Below are positions 19,219 through 27,055 of a stretch of DNA of 64,000 nt, one piece after another. This stretch comes from Parabacteroides sp. (GTDB lineage: Bacteria > Bacteroidota > Bacteroidia > Bacteroidales > Tannerellaceae): assembly GCA_017937385.1 (NCBI GenBank), contig JAGBDR010000035.1:28323-92322 (forward strand), given 5' to 3'. The position numbers and the translations under genes are program-made. Under the pieces are notes generated by a model, which saw only the letters and a program-made list of their open reading frames with translations, ran no database searches and had not been told where the DNA came from. Numbering within the stretch: position 1 is the stretch's first letter; each line of letters opens with the position of its first letter.

Positions 19219-20310
19219 ATGCCGGCATTCTTTATTGTCCTCATCAGTATCTATCTTGCGGGAAATCTTTATATATTCAGGAGAGGGGCGCAGGCTTTGG
19301 TGGCGCAGCCTTTTGGAGTGAAAATGCTATTGGCTGTGCTGTTTTGGTGCGGGGCATTGGCTTTTATCGGGAGTTTTTGGGGGCGGAATGCCAAATTGCC
19401 GATTGCGTTGGCCCATACGATACATGAGGTCGGGACCGGTTGGCTGGTTTTCGCACTTTATATGGTGCTGTGTCTGATCGTATTCGATTTGTTCCGACTT
19501 TTCAACTATCCTTGTAAACAGGGATTCTATATATCCTTATTCCTAACACTCAGTTTATTAGGATATGGACACTATCATTACCAACACCCGAAGACAAAAG
19601 TTATCAACATCGTTATCAACAAGTCGGCGGTTCATTATGAACAACCATTGAAAGTCGTTGCCGTCAGCGATGTCCATTTAGGATACGGAACCGACAAAGA
19701 AGCACTCAAACAATATGTCAGGATGATCAACGCACAGCAACCGGATTTGCTCCTGATTGCCGGCGACCTGATCGACAATAGCGTAGTCCCTCTTTATGAA
19801 GAAAAGATGATGGAGGAGCTACGCGAATTGCAAGCGCCTTTAGGTATCTATATGGTTCCGGGAAATCATGAGTTCTTCAGCGACATGCGGAAGTGTATCC
19901 GTTTCATAGACGAAACCCCGATCCGCTTGCTTCGGGACGAGGTCGTGACATTGCCGGGCGGTATACAGATCATCGGGCGCGACGACCGTAGCAATCCATC
20001 CCGCCGCTCCTTACAGGAACTGGTGAAAGAGATCGACCCTGCCAAACCGGTTATCCTATTGGATCATCAACCATACAACTTGCCGGATACGGAACAGGCC
20101 GGGATCGACCTCCAGTTCAGCGGACATACCCACCGCGGACAGATCTGGCCGATCAGCCTCATCACGGACCACCTGTTCGACCAGAGCCACGGATACCGCC
20201 AATGGGGAAATAGCCATATCTATGTTTCCTCCGGCTTGTCGCTTTGGGGACCTCCGTTCCGAATCGGGACAGACAGCGAGTTGATTGTGTTCAACATCAC
20301 CTGTAAATAG
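19219..20310 (+). CDS. Membrane-anchored metallophosphoesterase (first of a tandem pair)
   Basis: 363 residues from ATG 19219. The first ~130 residues hold about four membrane helices. The calcineurin-like phosphoesterase domain follows, with the metal motifs AVSDVHLGY, IAGDLIDN, PGNHEF, DHQP and SGHTHRGQ in order. Such proteins resemble the YaeI/UDP-2,3-diacylglucosamine hydrolase-like group, but the substrate is not clear. The paralogue at 20320 begins 9 bases downstream, so the two are co-transcribed. A -7 box (TACTTTTG) lies near 19194. Confidence 0.88.
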   Translation: MPAFFIVLISIYLAGNLYIFRRGAQALVAQPFGVKMLLAVLFWCGALAFIGSFWGRNAKLPIALAHTIHEVGTGWLVFALYMVLCLIVFDLFRLFNYPCKQGFYISLFLTLSLLGYGHYHYQHPKTKVINIVINKSAVHYEQPLKVVAVSDVHLGYGTDKEALKQYVRMINAQQPDLLLIAGDLIDNSVVPLYEEKMMEELRELQAPLGIYMVPGNHEFFSDMRKCIRFIDETPIRLLRDEVVTLPGGIQIIGRDDRSNPSRRSLQELVKEIDPAKPVILLDHQPYNLPDTEQAGIDLQFSGHTHRGQIWPISLITDHLFDQSHGYRQWGNSHIYVSSGLSLWGPPFRIGTDSELIVFNITCK

Positions 20311-20319
20311 TCTATAATC

Positions 20320-21450
20320 ATGCGGGTCTTCATTCAATCGATAGTCGCACAGCTCTTGCTGAATCCTTATATCTTCTGGCGGGGGTATCAGGCGATCCCT
20401 CCCAAAAAGAGCTGGCGGATTCCTTATGTCCTGTTTTTCGTTCTTGAGCTGTCGCTCTTCTTCTTCGGTTTTATATTCCGCGATGTGTTGCCGGACCCTG
20501 TTATGATCGCGATCCAATATATTTGCAACACCTGGTATATCGCCTCTATTTATATCACGCTCTCCCTGCTGGCATTGGAAACGGTCCGGCTCAGCGACCG
20601 GTTCTTCCACTGGTTTCCCGGCTGGATAACAGGGCATTGGGAACAGACGAAACAGGCCTTGTTCTTCGGGATCATGGCAATCGTCACTTGCCTGATGCTC
20701 CATGCCTATCATGTGGTTGCCTACCCGGTTGTCAAGAATGTATATATAACTCTTCCCAAAGGGAGCAGCGACCGCGACAGTATAACGATTGTCATGATGA
20801 GCGACTTGCATATCGGAGAGGTGATCGGCAAGAAACTGGTACAACGCTACGTAAAGATGAGCAATGCGCAACATCCCGACTTGGTTGTCTTGGTTGGCGA
20901 CATCATGGACTATGAATCCCGTTTTGCCGAGAAAGCCCGTATCGAGGAGGATTTGAAACAACTGGAAAGTACGTTGGGCGTATATGTGGTGTATGGCAAC
21001 CATGAGTACCGCGCCAACCGCATGGCCAAATACCGTTGGTTGAAGAAAACGGGGGCGACCCTTCTGATCGATTCCGTTGCACGTCCGGACTCTTCCTTTT
21101 ACCTGATCGGACGGGATGATTATATCAACAAGAAAAGAAAACCGCTGCACACACTTATGGCAGGCATAGACACGACCAAGCCGGTCATCGTCTTGGACCA
21201 TCAACCCTGGTCGTTCGCAGAAATGATAATGAATGGTGTGGATCTCGGACTTCACGGGCATACCCATAACGGGCAACTGTGGCCTTACCCGCTTTTAATG
21301 AAATGGGTCTATGAATGTCCGTACGGTTATTATAGGAAAGGGCCGACTCAGTTTTATGTCTCTTCCGGCATCGGGATAGCCGGACCGCCCTACCGAGTCG
21401 GCACTGTATCAGAAATGGTTGTATTACATATCAAGTTCAGGGGCAGCTAA
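20320..21450 (+). CDS. Membrane-anchored metallophosphoesterase (second of a tandem pair)
   Basis: 376 residues. It has the same plan as its upstream neighbour: several membrane helices in the first ~140 residues, then MMSDLHIGE, LVGDIMDYE, YGNHEYR, DHQPW and HGHTHNGQ. The two genes are a diverged tandem duplication. Its last 27 bases overlap the 3' end of the converging S41 protease gene, so any terminator for either must lie inside the other gene. Confidence 0.88.
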   Translation: MRVFIQSIVAQLLLNPYIFWRGYQAIPPKKSWRIPYVLFFVLELSLFFFGFIFRDVLPDPVMIAIQYICNTWYIASIYITLSLLALETVRLSDRFFHWFPGWITGHWEQTKQALFFGIMAIVTCLMLHAYHVVAYPVVKNVYITLPKGSSDRDSITIVMMSDLHIGEVIGKKLVQRYVKMSNAQHPDLVVLVGDIMDYESRFAEKARIEEDLKQLESTLGVYVVYGNHEYRANRMAKYRWLKKTGATLLIDSVARPDSSFYLIGRDDYINKKRKPLHTLMAGIDTTKPVIVLDHQPWSFAEMIMNGVDLGLHGHTHNGQLWPYPLLMKWVYECPYGYYRKGPTQFYVSSGIGIAGPPYRVGTVSEMVVLHIKFRGS

Positions 21451-23100
21451 TGTCTGTTGGTATAACGTCCGATCGCCTAACACTTCCAATGCTTTTTCCA
21501 GCACTTCATCTTCCTTCAGGCTGTTTATCAGTTCGCCTTTCTGGAAATAATAGCGTTTCATGATTTCAGAAGCCATCAGTTTCTTGATCTGTTCCTTGTT
21601 ACGGTTGAAATCCCGTTCCAAGTCCGGAGTCAGTTTCGCTTCCAAATCGTTGAAGATCGTAGAGTCATTGTCCATATAGCCTTCGAACTTGGCCACCTCT
21701 TTCAGGTTCTTCAACAGTTTTTCGCTTTGCCGGTCGTAGGTAAAATTCTTTTCTTCGGCATATTGCTTAAACGCTTCAAAGTCCTCATCAGTCACCTCGA
21801 ACTCTTCGGGTGAAGCGATCTTCTTGCGGCTCCGTGACCAGTCGGCAACAAAGTCCGTCAGAAGGAAATCCGTCGCCAAGTAGAACATCATCGTCGGCGT
21901 TTCCGGCTCTTCGATCTTAAAGTCCGGCGTGATACCGCCTCCATCCCGGACGGGACGTCCCTTGGAAGTGTAGAATACAGATGTCAGGCTATCCGGAATG
22001 GCACCGACACTGCCATCGGCTTTCCGGTGCGAGTAGTCCATTTGCTGGATACAACGGCCGCTGGGGATGTAATACTTGCTCATCGTCACCTTCACACTCC
22101 CGTTATAAGGAAGTTCCCGGGTAGACTGGACAAGTCCTTTCCCGAAAGAACGCTGTCCGACCAGTACGGCACGGTCCATATCCTGCAAGGCTCCCGAAAC
22201 GATCTCTGCTGCCGAAGCCGATCCGCCGTTAATCAGGACAGCCATCGGCATCACCGTATCGAGCGGTTCGTTGGGGGTACGATAGGTACGGTCCCACTGG
22301 CTGATCTTTCCTTTTGTCGAGACAACCTCTTTCCCTTTCGGGACAAACATACCGACGATCTGCGTGGCGCTTTCCAGCAAACCGCCACCATTGTTACGCA
22401 AGTCCAGGACCAGCGATTGGATGTGATGGTTCTTTTTCAAGTCTTCGAACGCATTCTTGACTTCCTGCGCACTCTTGTCTGTGAAGCCTTTCAGATAGAT
22501 ATAACCGATGCCGTTACCCCGCACGCCATAGTAGGTCACTTGGTTTTCCAGGATCTGCTTGCGCACCAGTTCCACTTCGCGCGGTTTCTTGTCATACGGA
22601 CTCTGTATCTTCAATACCATCTTCGTGTTGGGAACCCCTTTCAACAGGGAGCTCACCTCGTCAGAAGACTTGGTTGTCACGTCTACCGTGTCGATCGCCA
22701 AAATGCGGTCGCCCGCTTTCAAGCCGGCCAAAGCCGCCGGCATGCCTTCGAACGGCTCGACAATATAGACACCCCCCTCTTTCCGTTCGCGGATGTAAGA
22801 ACCGATGCCACCATATTCGCCGGTCGTCATGAATTTCAGTTTATCCATATCCTGCTCCGGATAGTATTCGGTATAAGGATCCAACCCACCCAGCATCACA
22901 TCGATCCCCCGGCGCACCGTTTTCTCGACGTCGACTGAATCCACATAAAACATTTCCACCTCTTTTACCAGAGCGTTGAAGATATCCAGGTTTTTACTGA
23001 CCTCGAAACGACTGTCATTCTGTGCTTGTCCGGGGATCACGCCCCCCAACAGAAACAGCAGACTTAAAAGAACGATTATTTTCTCTCGTTGTTTATACAT
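21424..23100 (-). CDS. S41-family C-terminal processing protease with PDZ domain
   Basis: 558 residues with a signal peptide (IIVLLSLLFLLGGVIPGQAQ). A helical N-terminal part with LGGLDPYTEYYP leads into a PDZ domain (about 85-170, EYGGIGSYIRERKEGGVYIV). The protease core has LDLRNNGGGLLE, the catalytic serine in GGSASAAEI and the catalytic lysine in GQRSFGKG. It cleaves C-termini of periplasmic proteins. A ~180-residue C-terminal extension follows, as is common in Bacteroidetes members. It is co-oriented with the PfkB kinase gene 47 bases upstream and may share its promoter. Confidence 0.93.
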   Translation of the reverse strand: MYKQREKIIVLLSLLFLLGGVIPGQAQNDSRFEVSKNLDIFNALVKEVEMFYVDSVDVEKTVRRGIDVMLGGLDPYTEYYPEQDMDKLKFMTTGEYGGIGSYIRERKEGGVYIVEPFEGMPAALAGLKAGDRILAIDTVDVTTKSSDEVSSLLKGVPNTKMVLKIQSPYDKKPREVELVRKQILENQVTYYGVRGNGIGYIYLKGFTDKSAQEVKNAFEDLKKNHHIQSLVLDLRNNGGGLLESATQIVGMFVPKGKEVVSTKGKISQWDRTYRTPNEPLDTVMPMAVLINGGSASAAEIVSGALQDMDRAVLVGQRSFGKGLVQSTRELPYNGSVKVTMSKYYIPSGRCIQQMDYSHRKADGSVGAIPDSLTSVFYTSKGRPVRDGGGITPDFKIEEPETPTMMFYLATDFLLTDFVADWSRSRKKIASPEEFEVTDEDFEAFKQYAEEKNFTYDRQSEKLLKNLKEVAKFEGYMDNDSTIFNDLEAKLTPDLERDFNRNKEQIKKLMASEIMKRYYFQKGELINSLKEDEVLEKALEVLGDRTLYQQTLAAPELDM

Positions 23101-23147
23101 AGAATATTTAGTTAATTAACGATGTAAATGTATATAATAAACGCTTG

Positions 23148-24125
23148 TCAGTCCAATATCGCATTTACTTTTAACTTTATTTGTTCCCATTTATCATCCG
23201 GTATCTGCGCTCCGATCACCTCAATGATGTAGCCAGCCAAAAGCGAACCGATGCGGGCCGACTGTTCCAAAGTAGCCCCAAGTGACTGTCCATAAAGGAA
23301 TCCGGCGGCAAAATGATCGCCGGCACCGGTCGTGTCAACCGGCTTGCCTCCTTCCGCCGGAACAGCGACAACCAGCCCTTTGCTTCCAACCAGGGCACCC
23401 TCCTTACCTAAAGTCACCAAAGCGACCTCCACCTGCTCCGAAAGGGCTTGGACCGCTTCGCGTGCTTGCAACCCGGTAAAGGCTTCCGCTTCACTTTCGT
23501 TGGAGAAAAGGATATCGACATATTGCGGGATAATGTCGTTCAACAGCCCTCGGAAAGCATTCACGATATTGAAGTTGGAAAGATCGAGGGCGACCTTCAA
23601 CCCCAATTTCTTCGCTTTCCGCATCGTGGTGCGCACCAGCTCTTCATTCACCAGCAAATACCCCTCTATATATATACATTGGTAAGAAGAAAGTATCTCT
23701 TCCGTAATTTCATCCGGCATGATTGTCGGGGCCGGCCCGAGGAAAGTCCCCATCGTCCGTTCGCCATCCGGCGAAATCAAGACCGTACAACTACCGGAAA
23801 TCCCGTCTGTCTTGACAAAATAGGGAGTGACATTCGCTTTTTTCAACGCCTCTTCATAATATGCACCAACCGAATCGGAGCCGATCTTACCGATAAATCC
23901 GGTATTGGCACCCAAAGCAGCCATCGCACGCATGGTATTGCAAACCGAACCACCCGGTGCCTGGCTACGTTCAAGGCCTTCCTGCGACTTGCGGATCTTA
24001 ATCATCTGCTCCTGGTTAATCATATCCATCGCCCCCTTCTGTATGCCCACATCTGCCAATACATCATCACTTTTCAGCCTCAGCAATACGTCTACCAAAG
24101 CATTCCCTAATCCTATTGTATTCAT
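23148..24125 (-). CDS. PfkB-family sugar/nucleoside kinase (adenosine-kinase-like)
   Basis: 325 residues. Both PfkB signatures are visible: the N-terminal APGGSVCNTMRAMAALGANTGF block and the C-terminal DTTGAGDHFAAGFLYG, where the GAGD aspartate is catalytic. The protein resembles the adenosine kinase/ribokinase group found widely in Bacteroidales; the exact substrate is uncertain. It has no signal peptide, so it is cytoplasmic. It is transcribed away from the tRNA-Asn cluster. Confidence 0.88.
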   Translation of the reverse strand: MNTIGLGNALVDVLLRLKSDDVLADVGIQKGAMDMINQEQMIKIRKSQEGLERSQAPGGSVCNTMRAMAALGANTGFIGKIGSDSVGAYYEEALKKANVTPYFVKTDGISGSCTVLISPDGERTMGTFLGPAPTIMPDEITEEILSSYQCIYIEGYLLVNEELVRTTMRKAKKLGLKVALDLSNFNIVNAFRGLLNDIIPQYVDILFSNESEAEAFTGLQAREAVQALSEQVEVALVTLGKEGALVGSKGLVVAVPAEGGKPVDTTGAGDHFAAGFLYGQSLGATLEQSARIGSLLAGYIIEVIGAQIPDDKWEQIKLKVNAILD

Positions 24126-24152
24126 TTTTTTCTAATTTTTTTCGCAAAGATA

Positions 24153-24183
24153 TTGCATATTTCAAAAAGAACCTCTACTTTTG
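24153..24183 (+). promoter_or_regulatory. Promoter of the tRNA-Asn cluster
   Basis: TTG at 24153-24155 is followed after 20 bases by TACTTTTG at 24176-24183. This is the Bacteroidetes housekeeping promoter pattern and lies about 50 bases before the first tRNA. Confidence 0.75.
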
Positions 24184-24236
24184 CAGTGCAATTTCAGGAA
24201 AGGAAATAACAAGAACGAAACTGGAATGAAACAAAT

Positions 24237-24310
24237 TCTTCTTTAGCTCAGTTGGTTAGAGCATCTGACTGTTAATCAGAGGGTCCTTGGTTCAAGTCCA
24301 AGAAGAAGAG
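24237..24310 (+). tRNA. tRNA-Asn (GTT), copy 1
   Basis: 74 bases form a full cloverleaf: acceptor stem TCTTCTT/AAGAAGA, anticodon arm TCTGA-CTGTTAA-TCAGA with anticodon GTT, and T arm CTTGG-TTCAAGT-CCAAG. CCA is not encoded. Confidence 0.97.
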
Positions 24311-24341
24311 CGAAAAGACATCGGGAAAGACTGAAAAACAT

Positions 24342-24415
24342 TCTTCTTTAGCTCAGTTGGTTAGAGCATCTGACTGTTAATCAGAGGGTCCTTGGTTCAA
24401 GTCCAAGAAGAAGAG
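24342..24415 (+). tRNA. tRNA-Asn (GTT), copy 2
   Basis: Identical in sequence to copy 1. It is separated from it by a 31-base spacer that is almost the same as the spacer before copy 3, so the cluster is a tandem duplication of a ~105-bp unit. Confidence 0.97.
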
Positions 24416-24445
24416 CGAAAGACATCGGGAAAGACTGAAAAACAT

Positions 24446-24519
24446 TCTTCTTTAGCTCAGTTGGTTAGAGCATCTGACTGTTAATCAGAGGGTCCTTGGT
24501 TCAAGTCCAAGAAGAAGAG
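24446..24519 (+). tRNA. tRNA-Asn (GTT), copy 3
   Basis: Identical to copies 1 and 2. The 30-base spacer before it differs from the first spacer only by one missing A. It is the last gene of the cluster. Confidence 0.97.
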
Positions 24520-24673
24520 CAATATTATTCTACCGCAATAGCGTTTCTGCAAAATTCTGTATTTAATCCACTATTTTTTAATTCTATATAGCAAGAGGAA
24601 CTCTTGATAGTTTCTTTGTATAACTGTGCTCCAAAAACTTTGATTGAGGTAGTAGCCATTTAGTAACTTAGTT

Positions 24674-24854
24674 AGTACCCTGTAAAGGTGTTGCTATACA
24701 TAAACAACTCATATTCATTACAGTACCCTTACAGGGTACAAACACAATGGGAGGAATACACCGTCCCCCAGGTTGAAACCCGGGGCTATCATGCACGGCG
24801 CCTACAGCGCCTTTCGACACAGCCTCCTATTATGCGAAGTGCCTACAGCGCCTT
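24674..24854. repeat. Composite palindromic intergenic repeat, partial copy
   Basis: It contains the inner pair (gtaccctgtaaaggtgttgc at 24674 and its near complement at 24721-24739) and the right outer arm (ggttgaaacccggggctatcatgc, then gcgcctacagcgcc, 24764-24812) of the element at 601-811. The left outer arm is missing. A second copy of the arm end (tatgcgaagtgcctacagcg) follows at 24830-24854. The 155 bases between the tRNAs and this element hold nothing I recognise. Confidence 0.65.
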
Positions 24855-24874
24855 AAGCTACTAAATGGTTTACT

Positions 24875-26245
24875 TCATTCCACCGGCTCTCCAAACAGGG
24901 TTGCGGAAGAGGCGCGGTTGATGCGTACCTTTATAAATTGTCCGACATGATAATTCTTCTTGTCAAAAATCACAACCTTATTCTGGCTGGTACGACCGAA
25001 CAACTGCTCACGTGAACGTTTGGAGAAACCTTCAATCAGCACTTCAAACACTTTGCCGATGTCACGCTTGTTACTTTCTTCCGAAAGCTGGTTCTGTAAA
25101 TCGATCATCCCTTGCAAGCGGCGGATTTTCTCTTCTTCACTGACCGTATCGGGAAGATGCTGGGAAGCGTATGTTCCCGGACGTTCGGAATATTTGAAAA
25201 GAAAAGCACTGTCGTACCCCACTTCACGCATCAAGGAAAGCGTTTCCTGATAATCTTCTTCCGTCTCGGAATGAAAACCGCAAAACAGATCGGTCGAGAT
25301 TGCACAGTCCGGCAGGATACGACGGATGGCGGCAATACGGTCCAAATACCATTCGCGCGTATATTTGCGGTTCATCACCTTCAGAATACGGGAACTACCC
25401 GATTGCGCAGGCAGATGGATCATCTTGCAGATATTATCATGTTCGGCGATCACATGCAGGGTTTCGTCACTCATATCTTTCGGGTGCGAAGTGGTAAAGC
25501 GGACACGCATTTCAGGTACTTCCTCAGCGACACGCTTCAACAAAACCGGAAACGAAATTTTCTCACCCTCTTTCTCAAAAAGATAAGAATTCACATTCTG
25601 CCCCAACAAGGTCACTTCCTTGAACCCTTTGTCGCGCATATCGCGTATTTCGTTCAAAATACTCTCGATATCCCGGCTGCGCTCTCTTCCGCGCGTATAG
25701 GGCACGATGCAATAAGTACAGAAATTATTGCATCCGCGCATGATGGAAACAAAGCCCGAAATATGTACGCCCCCCAATTTCAACGGAATCACATCCTTGT
25801 AGGTTTCCTGCGTGGAAAGTTCGACATTGATCGCCTTTTCACCCTGTTCGACTGCCCCGACCAGATTCGGCAAATCCATATAGGCATCCGGCCCGACAAC
25901 CAAATCGGCATGATGTACCTCGATCAGTTCTTCTTTCACCCGTTCCGCCATACATCCGAGCACACCGATCACCAACGATTTTTTCTTTCTTTTTAAAGAC
26001 TGGAAAAACTGAAGCCGTCCGTAGATTTTCTGTTCTGCATTATCGCGAACCGAACAAGTATTGACGAAAATAGCATCCGCTTCCTCAATCTTGTCTGTCA
26101 TCGCATACCCATCCATCTTCATGATGGAGGCGACTACTTCGCTGTCTGCCACATTCATCTGGCACCCATAGGTTTCGATGAACAACTTCTTTTCCTCCAT
26201 TACAGCTGCGGATTTTAAGTCCACGCCATTCTCTTGATTTGTCAT
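24875..26245 (-). CDS. miaB: tRNA-2-methylthio-N6-dimethylallyladenosine synthase
   Basis: 456 residues in the usual MiaB order: UPF0004 domain starting FIETYGCQMNVADSEVV with its three cluster cysteines (CQMN, NTCSV, GCMAER), the radical SAM domain with RGCNNFCTYCIVPYTRGRE (CxxxCxxC) and a C-terminal TRAM domain (KVFEVLIEGFSKRSREQLFG and beyond). It adds the methylthio group to i6A37 of tRNAs. An upstream leader of about 15 residues makes the start at 26245 less certain than ATG at residue 16. Confidence 0.96.
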   Translation of the reverse strand: MTNQENGVDLKSAAVMEEKKLFIETYGCQMNVADSEVVASIMKMDGYAMTDKIEEADAIFVNTCSVRDNAEQKIYGRLQFFQSLKRKKKSLVIGVLGCMAERVKEELIEVHHADLVVGPDAYMDLPNLVGAVEQGEKAINVELSTQETYKDVIPLKLGGVHISGFVSIMRGCNNFCTYCIVPYTRGRERSRDIESILNEIRDMRDKGFKEVTLLGQNVNSYLFEKEGEKISFPVLLKRVAEEVPEMRVRFTTSHPKDMSDETLHVIAEHDNICKMIHLPAQSGSSRILKVMNRKYTREWYLDRIAAIRRILPDCAISTDLFCGFHSETEEDYQETLSLMREVGYDSAFLFKYSERPGTYASQHLPDTVSEEEKIRRLQGMIDLQNQLSEESNKRDIGKVFEVLIEGFSKRSREQLFGRTSQNKVVIFDKKNYHVGQFIKVRINRASSATLFGEPVE

Positions 26246-26302
26246 CTTATTTACTAATTACTGTTAAATATGAATATTCTTGAAAAATAATTCTCCAAAC
26301 GC

Positions 26303-26333
26303 TTGCACAGTTAAAATACCGCGCTTATATTTG
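26303..26333 (+). promoter_or_regulatory. Strong-looking Bacteroidetes promoter in the miaB upstream region
   Basis: TTG at 26303-26305, a 20-base gap, and TATATTTG at 26326-26333. No gene starts for 160 bases; a hairpin with T-rich 3' side lies at 26381-26412, so it may drive a short RNA. Confidence 0.65.
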
Positions 26334-26339
26334 CATTCG

Positions 26340-26418
26340 AAAAACGTAAATTTTTTCATAGTTAAGGTTTTGGTTAAATCAAATAAGGGTGGCTGTGAAG
26401 TTACCCTTATTTACTTTT
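26340..26418 (+). ncRNA. Candidate ~80-nt small RNA or attenuated leader
   Basis: Predicted start just after the -7 box at 26326-26333. The 3' end is a perfect 10-bp hairpin, aaataagggt (26381-26390) and acccttattt (26403-26412) with a 12-base loop, followed by acttttat. No open frame of note lies inside. It could instead be an attenuator for the small protein gene at 26496, although that gene has its own -7 box (TACATTTG near 26464). The call rests only on promoter plus hairpin. Confidence 0.4.
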
Positions 26419-26495
26419 ATACCTATTATATCTTTCCTTTCTTTCACTTCTCAATAATATTTCCTACATTTGGAGTGCAAAAATAATCAAAGTTT

Positions 26496-26924
26496 ATGGA
26501 TAACGCAGGTGATTGGCTATATATTGTGTTCCTGATTATTGCAGGAATCAGTAGTTTGTCCAGTTCCAAGAACAAGAAAAAAAGCCCGAAGCAGATATTG
26601 GGACAACCGGACAGGGAGATCGTCGCTAACGAAAAAGAGGTTCCCGACAAAGGTTTTTGGGAACTACTGGAAGAAATACAGAATCCGAAGCCGGCAAAGC
26701 AGCCGGTCGCCGCTCCTAAAAGGAAGCAGAAAAAAAAGCAAGTTGCAGAACCAGTACCATTTCTTGCCGCCGAAAAGGAGATATCCCGGCCATCCTTCGA
26801 CGGGAACCGCCTTGTCGCTCCTCCCTCCGAAGAGGATAACCCACTCACGGATATCGAGTTCGACAATGCTTCCGAATTGAGAAAAGCCGTTATTTACTCG
26901 GAAATACTGAACCGCAAGTATTAA
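26496..26924 (+). CDS. Small single-pass membrane protein of unknown function
   Basis: 142 residues. The first ~20 form a membrane helix (WLYIVFLIIAGISSL). A lysine-rich cytoplasmic-type linker (SSKNKKKSPKQILG) and a long low-complexity, charged region with KRKQKKKQ follow. The C-terminal end (NASELRKAVIYSEILNRKY) looks conserved and may bind a partner. I recognise no enzymatic domain. The positive charges after the helix predict that the bulk of the protein is in the cytoplasm. Confidence 0.7.
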   Translation: MDNAGDWLYIVFLIIAGISSLSSSKNKKKSPKQILGQPDREIVANEKEVPDKGFWELLEEIQNPKPAKQPVAAPKRKQKKKQVAEPVPFLAAEKEISRPSFDGNRLVAPPSEEDNPLTDIEFDNASELRKAVIYSEILNRKY

Positions 26925-26972
26925 TCGACATCCTTGTTCCGTGTCTTTGACAAAAGAACATAAGAAACCTAT

Positions 26973-27002
26973 TTGTTCTTTTGTCTGCCTTTCGTATCTT
27001 TG
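26973..27002 (+). promoter_or_regulatory. Promoter of the CoA-transferase gene
   Basis: TTG at 26973-26975 and TATCTTTG at 26995-27002 are 19 bases apart, matching the Bacteroidetes consensus; the gene starts 54 bases downstream. Confidence 0.75.
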
Positions 27003-27055
27003 TGACGCATTGTTAGCTAAATTAGAGTATTACTAATATAACAACAAATAATATC

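Noticed and set aside
20056-21276. 406-codon minus-strand open frame
   Set aside because: It lies opposite the two metallophosphoesterase genes, whose motifs are unmistakable; the reverse frame has no recognisable domain.
24237-24519. CRISPR array (regular ~105-bp repeats)
   Set aside because: The repeated units are tRNA-Asn genes with near-identical spacers; no cas genes are in the window.
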